Positions 8,586 to 18,046 of a stretch of DNA of 64,000 bases are shown here, in pieces (positions within the stretch are counted from its first letter, which is position 1; each line of letters opens with the position of its first letter). The DNA comes from Shouchella clausii. Its GTDB lineage: Bacteria > Bacillota > Bacilli > Bacillales > Bacillaceae_D. The DNA lies in assembly GCF_001598215.1 (NCBI RefSeq), contig NZ_BCXJ01000001.1:124001-188000 (forward strand), in the 5' to 3' direction. The notes beneath the pieces are model-generated. The model searched no databases. It was not told the DNA's origin and saw only the letters and a program-made list of their open reading frames with translations. Both the position numbers and the translations under genes were made by a program.

Positions 8586-9276
8586 AGTAGCGGTGATTGA
8601 AGATGATATCGATGTAGCAAGGTTTCACCGTCTTTTCTTAAGCAAAGTAGCAGGTTTTGAATTAATTGGAGAAGCCCACACGCTTGAACAAGGCATACAC
8701 TTGATCCAAGAGCAAAAACCGGATCTGCTTTTGCTGGATGTGTTTGTCGGCCAGGAAAATGGCCTCGACGTATTAAAACGGATCCGCGCGGAAGACACGA
8801 ATACCGATGTGATTCTGATTACATCCGCTAACGATGCGAAGACCGTGCAAACGGGTTCCCGTTACGGCGTTGTCGATTATTTGATCAAGCCATTTTCATT
8901 TGCTCGCTTTCAAGAAGCGTTAAACCGTTACCGTGCTAGCCGGCTAGACGCCAATGTATCCTTTACACAGCAAGATGTAGACAGGCTTCTTCATAAAGGC
9001 GGGCAACAAAAAGTTTACGCGTTGCCTAAAGGCATTGCCAAGGAAACGGCTATCCGCGTGCTGCGTTGCCTGATCGAAGCAGACGACTGGCTTGCTGCTG
9101 CAGAACTGGAAGCGCGCACGGAAATCTCCCATGTGTCGTTGCGTAAATATATGCGTTTCTTTGAAGAAGAGCAGCTCGTTGAAAAAGAACTCGTTTACCA
9201 AAGTTCCGGCAGACCCTTGCAAACGTATAAAGCAAGCCCAGAAGCAGCCTTGTTTTTAAAAGCTAGTTTCATTTAA
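8578..9276 (+). CDS. Response regulator, CitB/DcuR/MalR type
   Basis: A 232-residue partner of the preceding kinase. The receiver domain runs to about residue 120, with the acidic pair in VIEDDIDVAR, the phospho-acceptor aspartate in LLLLDVFVG and the lysine in LIKPFSF. The C-terminal part contains a winged-helix-like region (TEISHVSLRKYMRFFEEEQLV). The start is the TTG at 8578, preceded by AAAAGGAGG with 8-base spacing and overlapping the kinase end, which suggests translational coupling. It probably activates the transporter gene that follows 70 bases downstream. Confidence 0.92.
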   Translation: MIRVAVIEDDIDVARFHRLFLSKVAGFELIGEAHTLEQGIHLIQEQKPDLLLLDVFVGQENGLDVLKRIRAEDTNTDVILITSANDAKTVQTGSRYGVVDYLIKPFSFARFQEALNRYRASRLDANVSFTQQDVDRLLHKGGQQKVYALPKGIAKETAIRVLRCLIEADDWLAAAELEARTEISHVSLRKYMRFFEEEQLVEKELVYQSSGRPLQTYKASPEAALFLKASFI

Positions 9277-9317
9277 TTAAAAAAACTAGACGGAGCCCCC
9301 TCTCTTATGGAAAAATA

Positions 9318-9331
9318 AGAAAACGCTTTCA
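9318..9331 (-). promoter_or_regulatory. cre box (CcpA site) before the dicarboxylate transporter
   Basis: Read on the minus strand the 14 bases are TGAAAGCGTTTTCT, a full match to the catabolite-responsive element consensus TGWAARCGYTWNCW. It lies between the response regulator stop and the transporter ATG, so CcpA would be expected to repress transport of the organic acid when a preferred sugar is present. Confidence 0.65.
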
Positions 9332-9348
9332 GATTAGGGGTGATCATC

Positions 9349-11019
9349 ATGAAACAAGCTTTTTCAATTACATGGGACCGCTTATGGCAGCAACATAAAA
9401 GAACGAAAAGCGCCCTTAATGTTTTTTCATATGCCCAAAAAGGGAGCAGTGCATTAAAACGAGAAGCGGCTGAGTACGAACAGTCAACGCAAAGCCATGG
9501 AGGGCAGCCAGAGCCGAAAGGAAAAAAACCCTATTCCCGCGCTCAGCTTGTCGGCCTTTTGTTAGGCCCGCTCTTGTTTTTCCTAACGCTGATGTTCTTT
9601 CATCCAGAAGGGCTGCCAACAGAAGGGCGCCACGTGCTGGCGGTCACATTATGGATTGCAACATGGTGGATGACGGAGGCCATCCCGATTCCAGCGACAT
9701 CGCTCATGCCATTAATTTTACTGCCGATCACAGGGGCAATGGAAGGCTCCGCTGTTGCTTCATCCTACGGTAATGACATTATCTTTTTATTCTTAGGTGG
9801 ATTCTTTATCGCAACGGCCATGGAAAAATGGAATTTGCATAAACGCATTGCCCTCTTTATCATTGCCGTCATCGGTACAAGTACGCAGCGGATTTTGCTC
9901 GGTTTTATGGCAGCAACGGCGTTTTTGTCAATGTGGGTATCAAACACGGCTGCTGTTATGATGATGGTGCCAATGGCACTTGCGATTACGGCGCAAGTCG
10001 CTGAAACGCTAAAAGGGCAAAAAGAGGGGCGCGAGCTGCCTAAATTCGAGAAAGCAATGCTTTTCGGTGTCGGCTATGCTGGTACGATTGGCGGCTTTGC
10101 GACTTTAATTGGAACACCGCCGACGATTATCTTTGCTGGACAAGTGAGAGAACTGTTTGGCGTTGAAGTCTCGTTCGCCTCGTGGATGCTATTTGCTGCG
10201 CCACTTATGCTCGTAGTTTTGCTGCTTACGTGGTTTTATTTAGGCAGAATTGCCTTTAAAACGAAAATTAAAGAGCTGCCAGGCGGGAAAGAAGTGATCC
10301 AATCCGAAAGAAGCAAGCTTGGACGCGTCTCTTATGAAGAAGGCATTGTCGCGGGCGTGTTTGCCTTTGCTGCCTTTATGTGGATTACAAAAGATTTCTT
10401 TTGGAGTGGCGATAATGCAATGATCTTCCAACTTCCAGGGATTTCAGACGGCATGGTGGCTATCATGGCAACGATGTTCTTGTTCCTAATTCCTGGAAAA
10501 GCAAGCGCTCGCATTCTGGATTGGGCTGATTCTAAAGACATTCCATGGGGCGTACTATTATTGTTTGGCGGCGGTTTAGCAATTGCAGCCGGTTTCCAAT
10601 CAAGCGGACTGTCTGTATGGCTTGGTGAACAACTGACCGTTCTAGACGGACTCCATATGTTGCTTATTATCGGTGGTGCAACGTTGCTCATTATGATGTT
10701 GACGGAAATCACGTCGAATACAGCAACAGCAACGATGATTATGCCGGTTCTTGCTTCGTTGGCGGTGGCAATTAATGTCCATCCATTTGCAGTGATGGTG
10801 CCATGTGCGATTGCGGCAAACTGTGCATTCATGCTGCCAGTCGGAACACCGCCGAATGCAATTATTTTCGGTACAGGCAAGTTGAAAATTATTGAAATGG
10901 TGCGTGCCGGATTTTGGCTTAATCTTTTCTCTACCCTTCTTATCGTGCTCGCCGTCTACACGTTCTTGCCAATCGTATTTGACATCGATTTAAGCGTCTT
11001 TCCAGACAGCTTGAAGTAG
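9349..11019 (+). CDS. Sodium:dicarboxylate symporter, DASS family (SdcS-like)
   Basis: A 556-residue transporter. After a hydrophilic N-terminal tail of roughly 60 residues come about 11-12 membrane segments. The two repeated SNT motifs that bind sodium are visible as MWVSNTAAVMMM and TSNTATATMIM, and the substrate loops are GTPPTIIFAGQ and GTPPNAIIFGTG. Such proteins import succinate, malate or fumarate with Na+. I use the ATG at 9349, spaced 8 bases from AGGGG, not the GTG at 9340. The adjacent two-component system and cre box imply induction by substrate and repression by glucose. A terminator follows. Confidence 0.93.
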   Translation: MKQAFSITWDRLWQQHKRTKSALNVFSYAQKGSSALKREAAEYEQSTQSHGGQPEPKGKKPYSRAQLVGLLLGPLLFFLTLMFFHPEGLPTEGRHVLAVTLWIATWWMTEAIPIPATSLMPLILLPITGAMEGSAVASSYGNDIIFLFLGGFFIATAMEKWNLHKRIALFIIAVIGTSTQRILLGFMAATAFLSMWVSNTAAVMMMVPMALAITAQVAETLKGQKEGRELPKFEKAMLFGVGYAGTIGGFATLIGTPPTIIFAGQVRELFGVEVSFASWMLFAAPLMLVVLLLTWFYLGRIAFKTKIKELPGGKEVIQSERSKLGRVSYEEGIVAGVFAFAAFMWITKDFFWSGDNAMIFQLPGISDGMVAIMATMFLFLIPGKASARILDWADSKDIPWGVLLLFGGGLAIAAGFQSSGLSVWLGEQLTVLDGLHMLLIIGGATLLIMMLTEITSNTATATMIMPVLASLAVAINVHPFAVMVPCAIAANCAFMLPVGTPPNAIIFGTGKLKIIEMVRAGFWLNLFSTLLIVLAVYTFLPIVFDIDLSVFPDSLK

Positions 11020-11030
11020 TAGAATAAAAG

Positions 11031-11059
11031 CCCGCCTCCTTTTAGGAAGCGGGTTTTTT
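11031..11059 (+). terminator. Intrinsic terminator of the dicarboxylate operon
   Basis: CCCGCCTCC at 11031-11039 pairs, with one internal mismatch, with GGAAGCGGG at 11045-11053 and is followed by six Ts. Confidence 0.85.
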
Positions 11060-11220
11060 GTACAAAAAAGCAATTAAGCAATAGTTGCTTATTTATAGGT
11101 CATGCGCTTATATACGTTTAGCAAAGACTATTTTTCAAATAGTGGTTCAATTGTTTAAAATGAAACTAGGAAAACGGTTTTTTCCATGGCAAAATAGAAA
11201 AGTGGAGAGGAGGCCGCTAG

Positions 11221-11886
11221 TTGAAACAGATTGAACTGGAGAAAGTGACAGTCGGATTTGGACGGGGTAAAAGACGTCGTCAAGTACTTAAAAGCCTCTC
11301 CTTACGTGTGGGCCGAGGCGAGTGTTTGGCGATTTTCGGCAGCAAAGGTGCGGGAAAGTCGACGCTGTTGGCGATCATTGCTGGCCTTTTAGAACTAGAC
11401 GATGGAGAAGCAGTCGTAGGAACGTACAACTTAACGGTTTGCAGCACGGAAGAAAAAGCCCGTATGCGCCGTGAAGAAATCGGCGTCTATAGTGAGGAAG
11501 CACCGTTGTTCGCTGAATTAACTGTACAAGAAAACATCGCCTTTTTTTTAGCTACATGGCAACAAAAAAAGCGCAACCCAGCGTGGCTTAAAGAAGTTGC
11601 CGGTCATTTTGGCGTTGACCCGTTGTTGGCGCTTCCTACCAAAGAGCTGAGGCACTATGACTGTCAGGCCGTTCGTATTGCCCGGGCAGCTGCTGGTGAG
11701 CCGGCTGTCTTTTTAATAGATGGCCCAATTGACCCGCTGTTGTTCCAAAAACTTCGGCAATGGGCGAGAAAACGCCAGCAAACGATTTTATTTGCGACGA
11801 GTTCGTATGAAGAGGCACTGTGGGCTCCCCATATCGTGGAGCTGGATAATGGCGTTATTCGTGAATGGGGAGGCAACAAATGCTGA
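11221..11886 (+). CDS. ABC transporter ATP-binding protein with degenerate catalytic motifs
   Basis: A 221-residue ABC ATPase with an intact Walker A (FGSKGAGKST, residues 39-48). The signature position near 142-149 reads ELRHYDCQ instead of LSGGQ, Walker B is VFLIDGP with glycine where the catalytic glutamate should be, and the H-loop position near 194 reads TSSY without histidine. By family knowledge it could bind but probably not hydrolyse ATP normally. The start is the TTG at 11221 after GAGAGGAGG. It overlaps the permease gene by 7 bases. The reading frame itself is intact. Confidence 0.85.
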   Translation: MKQIELEKVTVGFGRGKRRRQVLKSLSLRVGRGECLAIFGSKGAGKSTLLAIIAGLLELDDGEAVVGTYNLTVCSTEEKARMRREEIGVYSEEAPLFAELTVQENIAFFLATWQQKKRNPAWLKEVAGHFGVDPLLALPTKELRHYDCQAVRIARAAAGEPAVFLIDGPIDPLLFQKLRQWARKRQQTILFATSSYEEALWAPHIVELDNGVIREWGGNKC

Positions 11887-13994
11887 TACATAGGCTATGG
11901 AAAGTGATTTGGCTTAACATAAGGCATGATAAAAAAGCACTGCTTTTTCCATTGGTGGGGGCGATGTTTGCGTGTGCAGCTTTCGCCTGCATATTTTTAA
12001 TTGCACAACAAATAAATGCCAATTATAAGCAAAACGAAGCATTTCAACTTGGCTATACATACGACTTTTCGATTAATCAGGCTTCTCCAGAAACAATGGC
12101 CCAAATCGCTGCTTTGCCAGAAGTGCATGAAACATGGAGGAGCATGACGATAACAGATTGGAAAACAGTAGCTGGAGAAACGATAGAAGTATCGATGTTT
12201 GATCAACCAAAGTTTGTAGAAACGGGCCATTATTATTTTACCAATCGTTCACCTGTTCAAAAGGGTGAAATTGCGCTCGAGCACAATTTTGTTACCGTCC
12301 ATTTTCCAGACATCCAATACGGAGACAAAGTTGAATTGATTGACAGCAACGGCAACAGTCATTCATACACATTTGTCAGCCTGTTTTACGGCATGTCGGG
12401 AGAAGTGTTATTAATAGAAGACATCGATGAAACCGCCACCGTTTACATTCGGGCAGATACCGACGATAAGACTACAGTAAGAAACGATATCGAAGCGCGT
12501 ACTGGCAAGACAGTCCGCCAAAATATTGACACGCAATCAGGGTTATTTTACATCGAAGGGCTAGAGGCTGCTTCCTTTCAACAACTACGATTTGCGGGCT
12601 ATCGTTTGCTTTTTGGAGCGGCAGCGATGTTTATCGCGTTTTGGCTAATAGCGATGAAACGTTTTGGCTTGGCGCTTCGAAAAGCGGCACGAACAGTTGT
12701 TTATTTAAGGTACTCTCCTAAAAGGCTAGATCGACAATTGGTCGTTGCCAGTAGTGTGCTAGCGATTATTTTAGCTGTCTTTTCTACGCTTTTGGCGTTG
12801 GCGGCGTTCCATCTGTTTGGCTTTGCTTTAGCAAAAGACTTGGCGCCACAGTTATCACTTTATATAGATGTTGCTCAATTGGCTTATATTCCGGTTCCAC
12901 TTCGTTTTGCCTTGCTGGCAATGGTCCTTCTTCTACTTTTGGCCGTAGTGCTTGGAAGAAGCATTCTCATAGCTCATGCACTAGCCGATCCCAAACCACA
13001 TCGGCATCTACCGTGTCCAGTTAAGACGGGATTCGTGGTAGTCGCTTTATCGGCGGTTGTTGCTTTTCTTGCCATTTCATCTTATCAGCAACTGACGGGC
13101 CAGATCGACAAATTGCAGCAGGAGCGAGAAGCGCTTTATGGTTGGACAGCTGAGGAAGAGCACATATGGCCGTTTGTCCGCTTACAAGCGCCTAAGAAGC
13201 AGGCTGACCAGTTTCTAGAACAGCTAAGCGCGGATGGTTTTTCATTTGTGACGTTAACGAACCAAGGCAATTATCTGATTGTCGAGGAAAGCGAAACAAG
13301 TTATTCGGAAATATACGTAGACTTGTTAGCCGTTCCAGATCAGCACTGGAAAATGATTCTGTCGCTGCTGGATGTGACACCGTTGCTGTCAGTAGACGAC
13401 ATGAAGGCGAGCAACGGAGCCGTCGTTATTGGCAACGATCTAAGCCTCCCGTATATGATTGATCAGACAGTCAAGTTAGTGTCGTGGGAGGAGGAAACCA
13501 CAGCCAATAGTGAGAGAACGTTAGGCGATGGCGTTGATTTCCATGTGATGGGCACAGCCAAAAAGAATTTTCAACATTTAGGCCGTTATTCGTTCTTAAT
13601 CCCTGCATCTTTAGCAGCTCAACTTGATGTAAAAATAGACAGGTTTACGGAGGAGGAGATGGTGTATCCACTAGAAACCGAAGCAGCGAAAGTCAGTGCC
13701 CATTTGCGGGAAATGACTGCCTCTTATCCGTTCGCGAACATATATGATGAAGAGCCTTATTGGACAACGGCTACCGACAATCCTCCTGTTTCGATGTACT
13801 ATTTCTTGATGGTAGCACTGTTTCCTATTGTGTTGGCTTTATGCTGGGCACTTTTTCGTATAAACACGTATTGGCAAATGCGCTTATGGCTGCGGCTGCT
13901 GATTGTCGTGGTGCTGATTGGTGTCGGTGCAGGTGCAGGCTGGACGGCAAGCCAACTGTTCCTATCATTTGGTTATACGAGTATGGCTGAATAG
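11880..13994 (+). CDS. ABC transporter permease, FtsX/MacB-like
   Basis: A 704-residue membrane protein. One TM lies near residue 20-45, followed by an extracytoplasmic domain of about 190 residues, a group of three to four TMs (around 240-370), a second large extracytoplasmic domain, and C-terminal TMs after about residue 635. That layout is typical of FtsX-domain permeases that act on lipids, peptides or extracellular substrates. The ATG at 11880 follows GGGGAGG and overlaps the end of the ATPase gene, so the two are co-translated. A lipoprotein gene follows. I cannot tell the substrate. Confidence 0.82.
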   Translation: MLIHRLWKVIWLNIRHDKKALLFPLVGAMFACAAFACIFLIAQQINANYKQNEAFQLGYTYDFSINQASPETMAQIAALPEVHETWRSMTITDWKTVAGETIEVSMFDQPKFVETGHYYFTNRSPVQKGEIALEHNFVTVHFPDIQYGDKVELIDSNGNSHSYTFVSLFYGMSGEVLLIEDIDETATVYIRADTDDKTTVRNDIEARTGKTVRQNIDTQSGLFYIEGLEAASFQQLRFAGYRLLFGAAAMFIAFWLIAMKRFGLALRKAARTVVYLRYSPKRLDRQLVVASSVLAIILAVFSTLLALAAFHLFGFALAKDLAPQLSLYIDVAQLAYIPVPLRFALLAMVLLLLLAVVLGRSILIAHALADPKPHRHLPCPVKTGFVVVALSAVVAFLAISSYQQLTGQIDKLQQEREALYGWTAEEEHIWPFVRLQAPKKQADQFLEQLSADGFSFVTLTNQGNYLIVEESETSYSEIYVDLLAVPDQHWKMILSLLDVTPLLSVDDMKASNGAVVIGNDLSLPYMIDQTVKLVSWEEETTANSERTLGDGVDFHVMGTAKKNFQHLGRYSFLIPASLAAQLDVKIDRFTEEEMVYPLETEAAKVSAHLREMTASYPFANIYDEEPYWTTATDNPPVSMYYFLMVALFPIVLALCWALFRINTYWQMRLWLRLLIVVVLIGVGAGAGWTASQLFLSFGYTSMAE

Positions 13995-14091
13995 AGTGAT
14001 TGATTCGTTTCTCCGTTTACAGAGAGAGGGGCATACACAAATGGTCTCTATAGAAAAACAGAAAATAAAGTTGGCAAAAGGAGAGGTCTTT

Positions 14092-14700
14092 ATGAAAAAG
14101 AAACAAGCGTTTTTATTGCTATCTGCCTTGTTGTTAACAGCTTGCAGCCAAGCGGAGGCGAATCAGTTAGAGCCTAAACAACTTTCTGAACTCGAACAAC
14201 GTTATTTGCAAGTCGGCAACAGCCATTCATTTGTGTATGACGTTTCCCGTTTCGACCCAGATGCGACGACACTATCATTCAAGCTCCAAGCCTATGAAAA
14301 TGGCGAACGCTCAGAAGAGTGGACACAAGAGATTTATACAATGCATGCAGAGGAAGGCGAGGGGTTGTTTTCAAGGTGGGAAGAAATGATCGTAACGATT
14401 GACAGTCCTAGGCTTTACGAAGAGGTAGGCGAAATGGCGATATACGAAGCTGGATTTATGCTTGCCGAAGAAGGAGGGTCTATGGAAAGCAGTCAACGGA
14501 TGGAGCTGCCAAATCTGAAAGATGACCCGTTTACAAGTATAGCCAATACAACGCTTGATTTTGAGAAAGAAGGGCAAAACCTTGTCGTTTTCTTTAATGG
14601 AGAGGAAGTATCTTCTGGCCCAGCGGGAACGGAAGAAGGGATAGCGCAAATTATTGAGGCGTGTGAATATGTATTTGTATTTCGGTTGGAATGGGAATAG
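14092..14700 (+). CDS. Putative lipoprotein
   Basis: A 202-residue exported protein. MKKKQAFLLLSALLLTAC is a lipoprotein signal with the lipobox LTAC, so the mature protein would be anchored outside the membrane by the cysteine at residue 18. The mature part is acidic, with no motif I recognise. The ATG at 14092 has AAAAGGAGAGG upstream. It follows the ATPase/permease pair in the same direction and is probably part of that system, for instance as a substrate-binding or accessory subunit. Confidence 0.78.
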   Translation: MKKKQAFLLLSALLLTACSQAEANQLEPKQLSELEQRYLQVGNSHSFVYDVSRFDPDATTLSFKLQAYENGERSEEWTQEIYTMHAEEGEGLFSRWEEMIVTIDSPRLYEEVGEMAIYEAGFMLAEEGGSMESSQRMELPNLKDDPFTSIANTTLDFEKEGQNLVVFFNGEEVSSGPAGTEEGIAQIIEACEYVFVFRLEWE

Positions 14701-14777
14701 ATGGGGAAGGGGAGCGTTCACTAGACGACGCGTGCCGTTAATCGCTTCATGTTTCCTTCCGGCTATACCTTAAAGCC

Positions 14778-14816
14778 AGCATGGCGGATCCTATCCCTAG
14801 TTAGGGCCGCCATGCT
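14778..14816. terminator. Long hairpin between convergent genes
   Basis: AGCATGGCGG at 14778-14787 and CCGCCATGCT at 14807-14816 form a perfect 10-base stem, with a nested CCCTA/TAGGG pair in the loop. Neither side has a T run, so it may block transcription from both directions by structure, or it may be a small palindromic repeat. Confidence 0.45.
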
Positions 14817-14839
14817 TGCAAGGGTAGTGGTGTTTCGTT

Positions 14840-16666
14840 TTATCCATTTCTGTGCTTCACATGAAACGATACCTTTGTTCCTTTGCCTTTTTTACTATCG
14901 ATTTGAAGCCCTGTGCCGAAGTGCCGTTTTAACCGCTGGTCCGTATTAATTAATCCAACCCCTGACCGGCTAGCGGCTTTTCTCTCTAAAATCCGTTGCT
15001 GTTGAACGTCGTCCATTCCGACTCCATCATCTTCTACTGATACGACGGCATGTGTTTTATTGTTAGAAACCCGAATGAGGACCTTTCCGCCGTGGGGGCG
15101 TTTCATAATACCGTGCCTTATCGCATTTTCTACTAATGGTTGAATGGAAAGAAACGGGACTTTTATGTCACTATCTTCTACTTGCCAATCAATTTCCAAC
15201 CTCTCCTCAAAACGGACTTTTTCAATAGAGAGATAGGAGCGCACCAGGCTAAGCTCTTCCTCAATCGGAACGAGTTCATCCATATTTTGAAATTGGAATT
15301 TGGCGCGCAAAAAGTCGCTAAATTCTTGTAGCAAATCATGCATTTTATCCAGATCGGTTTCACTTAAAGCTGCTACCGCATTTAAGGCATTGAATAAAAA
15401 GTGTGGTTGAATTTGTGCTTGGAGCCATGCCGTTTCCAAGCGCAATTGTTCCTGAACCATTTGTTTGATCGTCGTTAGCGCCTCAATCCGTGCTCTTAAT
15501 TCTAGCGCTTTTACTGGTTTTGTCACGTAATCGTTGGCCCCGGCCATAAAGCCACTTTGAATATCTTTCGATTGGCTTCTGGAAGTAAGGAGCAAAACAG
15601 GGAGCTCGATCAGTGTAAATCGCTTGCGAATCATTCGGGTTAGCTCGTAACCAGACATCTGTGGCATCATCGTATCTGAGATAACGAGATCCCACTCTTG
15701 CGCATCTAACATAGCCAACGCCTCTTTGCCGCTTGTCACCATTGTTACATCATAATCTTCTGGTGACAGTATCCCTTCAAGTACTTGAAGATTGGCAGGA
15801 TCGTCATCAACCATTAATATACGGGGACAGCCATGATGTATTTCGCTTAAACTAGTTTGTGTCGTAGCTAACTGGGCTTCGACTTCTTTCATATAGAGTG
15901 GCTTTTTTTTCAGGGTGGGCACGATTGACGACGACTGTTCGAATGTGTGATGGACGCTCTTGTCTTGCTCGTCTTTCAATTCAGCTAATTTTAATGAAAG
16001 TGTAAAAGTTGAGCCTTCTCCTAAAACAGAGGACACATCTAATGTGCCTCCATGAAGCTCCACTAATTGCTTACTTATGCTTAAACCTAGCCCAAAACCT
16101 CCTTCAATCATAGTCTCGTTTGTACTAGCTTGCTCGTACGGTTGAAATAGGCGCTTAAGGATGTCCTCATCCATGCCAATTCCTGTATCGGAAATCACAA
16201 TAAAAGCATTTCCGTTCTCCTTAAAAGCTCGGACGGAAATAACCCCTTCATCCGTATATTTGACAGCATTATGCAATAAATTGTAAACAATTTGAACGAG
16301 CCGACTTTCATCAGCGATGACGGGTGGGAAGTCTTTAGCGATTTGATTGACCATTTTAATACGCTTGACTTCTGTGCTATATTGCAGCATGTCAAGGACT
16401 CCAGTGACAATAGGTTGAATCGCTATCGCTTTTTTCTGTAGACGTAGGGATCCTTCTTGCAGGCTCATCATGTCAATCAAATCGTTTAAACGCAATGTTA
16501 GCCGATGTCCGATCGACAAAACGGTTTCAAGCTCTTTAATGCTTCTTTCCTGTAACATATGCCGTTCTCTCTTTAAAACGGATTGGGACATGTTAAGAAT
16601 ACCATGGAGTGGATTCTTAAATTCCTCTGACATGTTTGCCAAAAATTGATCTCTGTGTTCATTCAT
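14840..16666 (-). CDS. Hybrid histidine kinase: HisKA(degenerate)-HATPase-REC-LytS-type kinase
   Basis: A 608-residue cytosolic signalling protein. Residues 1-75 are a dimerisation domain whose H-box reads FLANMSEEFKNPLHGI, with glutamate (residue 14, codon gag) where the phospho-accepting histidine belongs. A HATPase with DTGIGMD and GFGLGLS follows, then a receiver domain (aspartate in DLVISDTMMPQMSG, lysine in YVTKPV), then a His_kinase module with an intact QIQPHFLFNALN and a second HATPase (DDGVGMD, GVGLINT). Such hybrids normally sit behind a 7TMR-DISM receptor. Here the receptor part is in a broken frame just upstream, with ATGA overlap. Confidence 0.85.
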   Translation of the reverse strand: MNEHRDQFLANMSEEFKNPLHGILNMSQSVLKRERHMLQERSIKELETVLSIGHRLTLRLNDLIDMMSLQEGSLRLQKKAIAIQPIVTGVLDMLQYSTEVKRIKMVNQIAKDFPPVIADESRLVQIVYNLLHNAVKYTDEGVISVRAFKENGNAFIVISDTGIGMDEDILKRLFQPYEQASTNETMIEGGFGLGLSISKQLVELHGGTLDVSSVLGEGSTFTLSLKLAELKDEQDKSVHHTFEQSSSIVPTLKKKPLYMKEVEAQLATTQTSLSEIHHGCPRILMVDDDPANLQVLEGILSPEDYDVTMVTSGKEALAMLDAQEWDLVISDTMMPQMSGYELTRMIRKRFTLIELPVLLLTSRSQSKDIQSGFMAGANDYVTKPVKALELRARIEALTTIKQMVQEQLRLETAWLQAQIQPHFLFNALNAVAALSETDLDKMHDLLQEFSDFLRAKFQFQNMDELVPIEEELSLVRSYLSIEKVRFEERLEIDWQVEDSDIKVPFLSIQPLVENAIRHGIMKRPHGGKVLIRVSNNKTHAVVSVEDDGVGMDDVQQQRILERKAASRSGVGLINTDQRLKRHFGTGLQIDSKKGKGTKVSFHVKHRNG

Positions 16667-17303
16667 TTTTTGCAGTGTTGCCGCATGCTTTTATGTTCTA
16701 GTATGCATGTGAAGTCATCCCTAAACCAGATAGAGACAGCACTACCCATTAAATGAAGCAAATCGAACGGATAGTACACATTGCCAAACCGCTTTCCCGA
16801 ACGAATGTTCAAAGGAACTAGCGCAGCAGCGCAAGATAGAGAAGTCAGTAGTAAAAGAGGGCCCTTTCTATGATTAAAAATCCTTTTAACAATTGATATT
16901 GCCATGCTCACTGTGGAAACATGAATGAACAGGACAATCTGTTTTCCTAGGAAGGGCAAAGCCGCTTTTGGCAAATACCCTACTCTGGCATCCAGTAAAT
17001 CAGGATTGGCCCCTTCCACAACAGGAAGCCTCCTTTCCAGATTAAAAATATCCGATGCCGCATAAGCATCGCCTTGTACGGCGAAAAAGCTTTTTTGTCT
17101 CAAAATTTCGCCAATCTGTTTTTGCGCTTCTCCACTTCCATCCATCACCGTTTCTAAAGCATTTGTTGGCTGTTGGTATATCTCAATAGCGAACGACCCT
17201 GGAAAAACGAAGCTGTTCTTATTCGTAAAAAAATCCTGCAGCTTGAAACTCGCTTTTCCTGCTTGTCTAATGAAATAAAACCAATCTTTTCGGAATCGTT
17301 CTT
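16663..17303 (-). pseudogene. Broken N-terminal membrane receptor part of the hybrid kinase
   Basis: This frame is open from about 17303 down to the stop at 16663, and no start codon before 17148 is convincing. It encodes a non-membrane region with the peptide VQGDAYAASDIFN, then hydrophobic segments (QIVLFIHVSTVSMAISI and LLLLTSLSCAAALVPL) and ends FTCILEHKSMRQHCKK. The tail immediately precedes the kinase start and would normally be its juxtamembrane linker. The number of TM segments is far below seven, so I read it as a truncated, rearranged receptor rather than an intact gene. Confidence 0.55.
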
Positions 17304-18046
17304 GCTAAATGCGTTTATCTATGAAAATAGCAATCTATTTTCAATTTAATTCGCTTCCAAAATCACGTCAAGACTTCTGAAGAACGACACGACTAGTCGC
17401 CCGTTTTATTCCTTCAAAATGGAGTTCATGTTCGTTTTTACCATTTTGTAGTCCTTATGGACAGGTCCTTTGAGACTGTTTTTTTGGATGCAATATGGTG
17501 TTCTTTTTTATCGGAAGAAACGCTTAATCCGTTGATATTAGCGAAATGAATGAGTTTGTTTGTTTTTATTAATTGGTAATTAAGGCGATTAGTGGTTTAG
17601 AGGGGATGGGTAATAAACCATTATTATTTTCTTTTATTTTACAATTGGATTTTAAAGAGGTGTAAATTTTGTCATATTACAGGTCGTTTTCACTAAAAAA
17701 ACCTTGTTTGTTTAGCTATTTGTTTGCTAATGGGTCAAAGGAAATGTAATTGGTAAGGGGGAATTTAAGGCCCGCCAAAATAGAAATCGAACCTTCCAGC
17801 AACCATGTATGATTTCTCGTACTCCTTAATGAGCGATAGCCTAAGCTTTATGCTGTGAAAATTTCATCCTTTTAAAGCGAAAACTGCTATATGATTACTT
17901 GGAAGGACTCACCATTTTTAGTAAAGAGCAATGGGAATGAAGGAGAGAGTGTGGTGAATTTGTTGGCCAAAGTGGCTAAGGGGGGCCACACATACAATTA
18001 GCAGCGGCTAAAAGGTCTCTCCTAACCGCTGCGTATTTTGAACAGT
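17304..18046. other. Gene-poor AT-rich stretch
   Basis: I find no convincing gene here. One short plus-strand frame, TTG at about 17670, follows AAAGAGGTG and would encode 26 residues, but it has no other support. GCAGCGG near 18001 and CCGCTGC near 18026 form a stem just beyond the ribD stop and may terminate ribD, although no clear T run follows on the minus strand. The stretch adjoins the broken receptor and is probably decayed sequence. Confidence 0.4.

Noticed and set aside
17670-17750. A 26-codon peptide after AAAGAGGTG with TTG start
   Set aside because: It is too short to judge; no partner gene, promoter or conserved pattern supports it.
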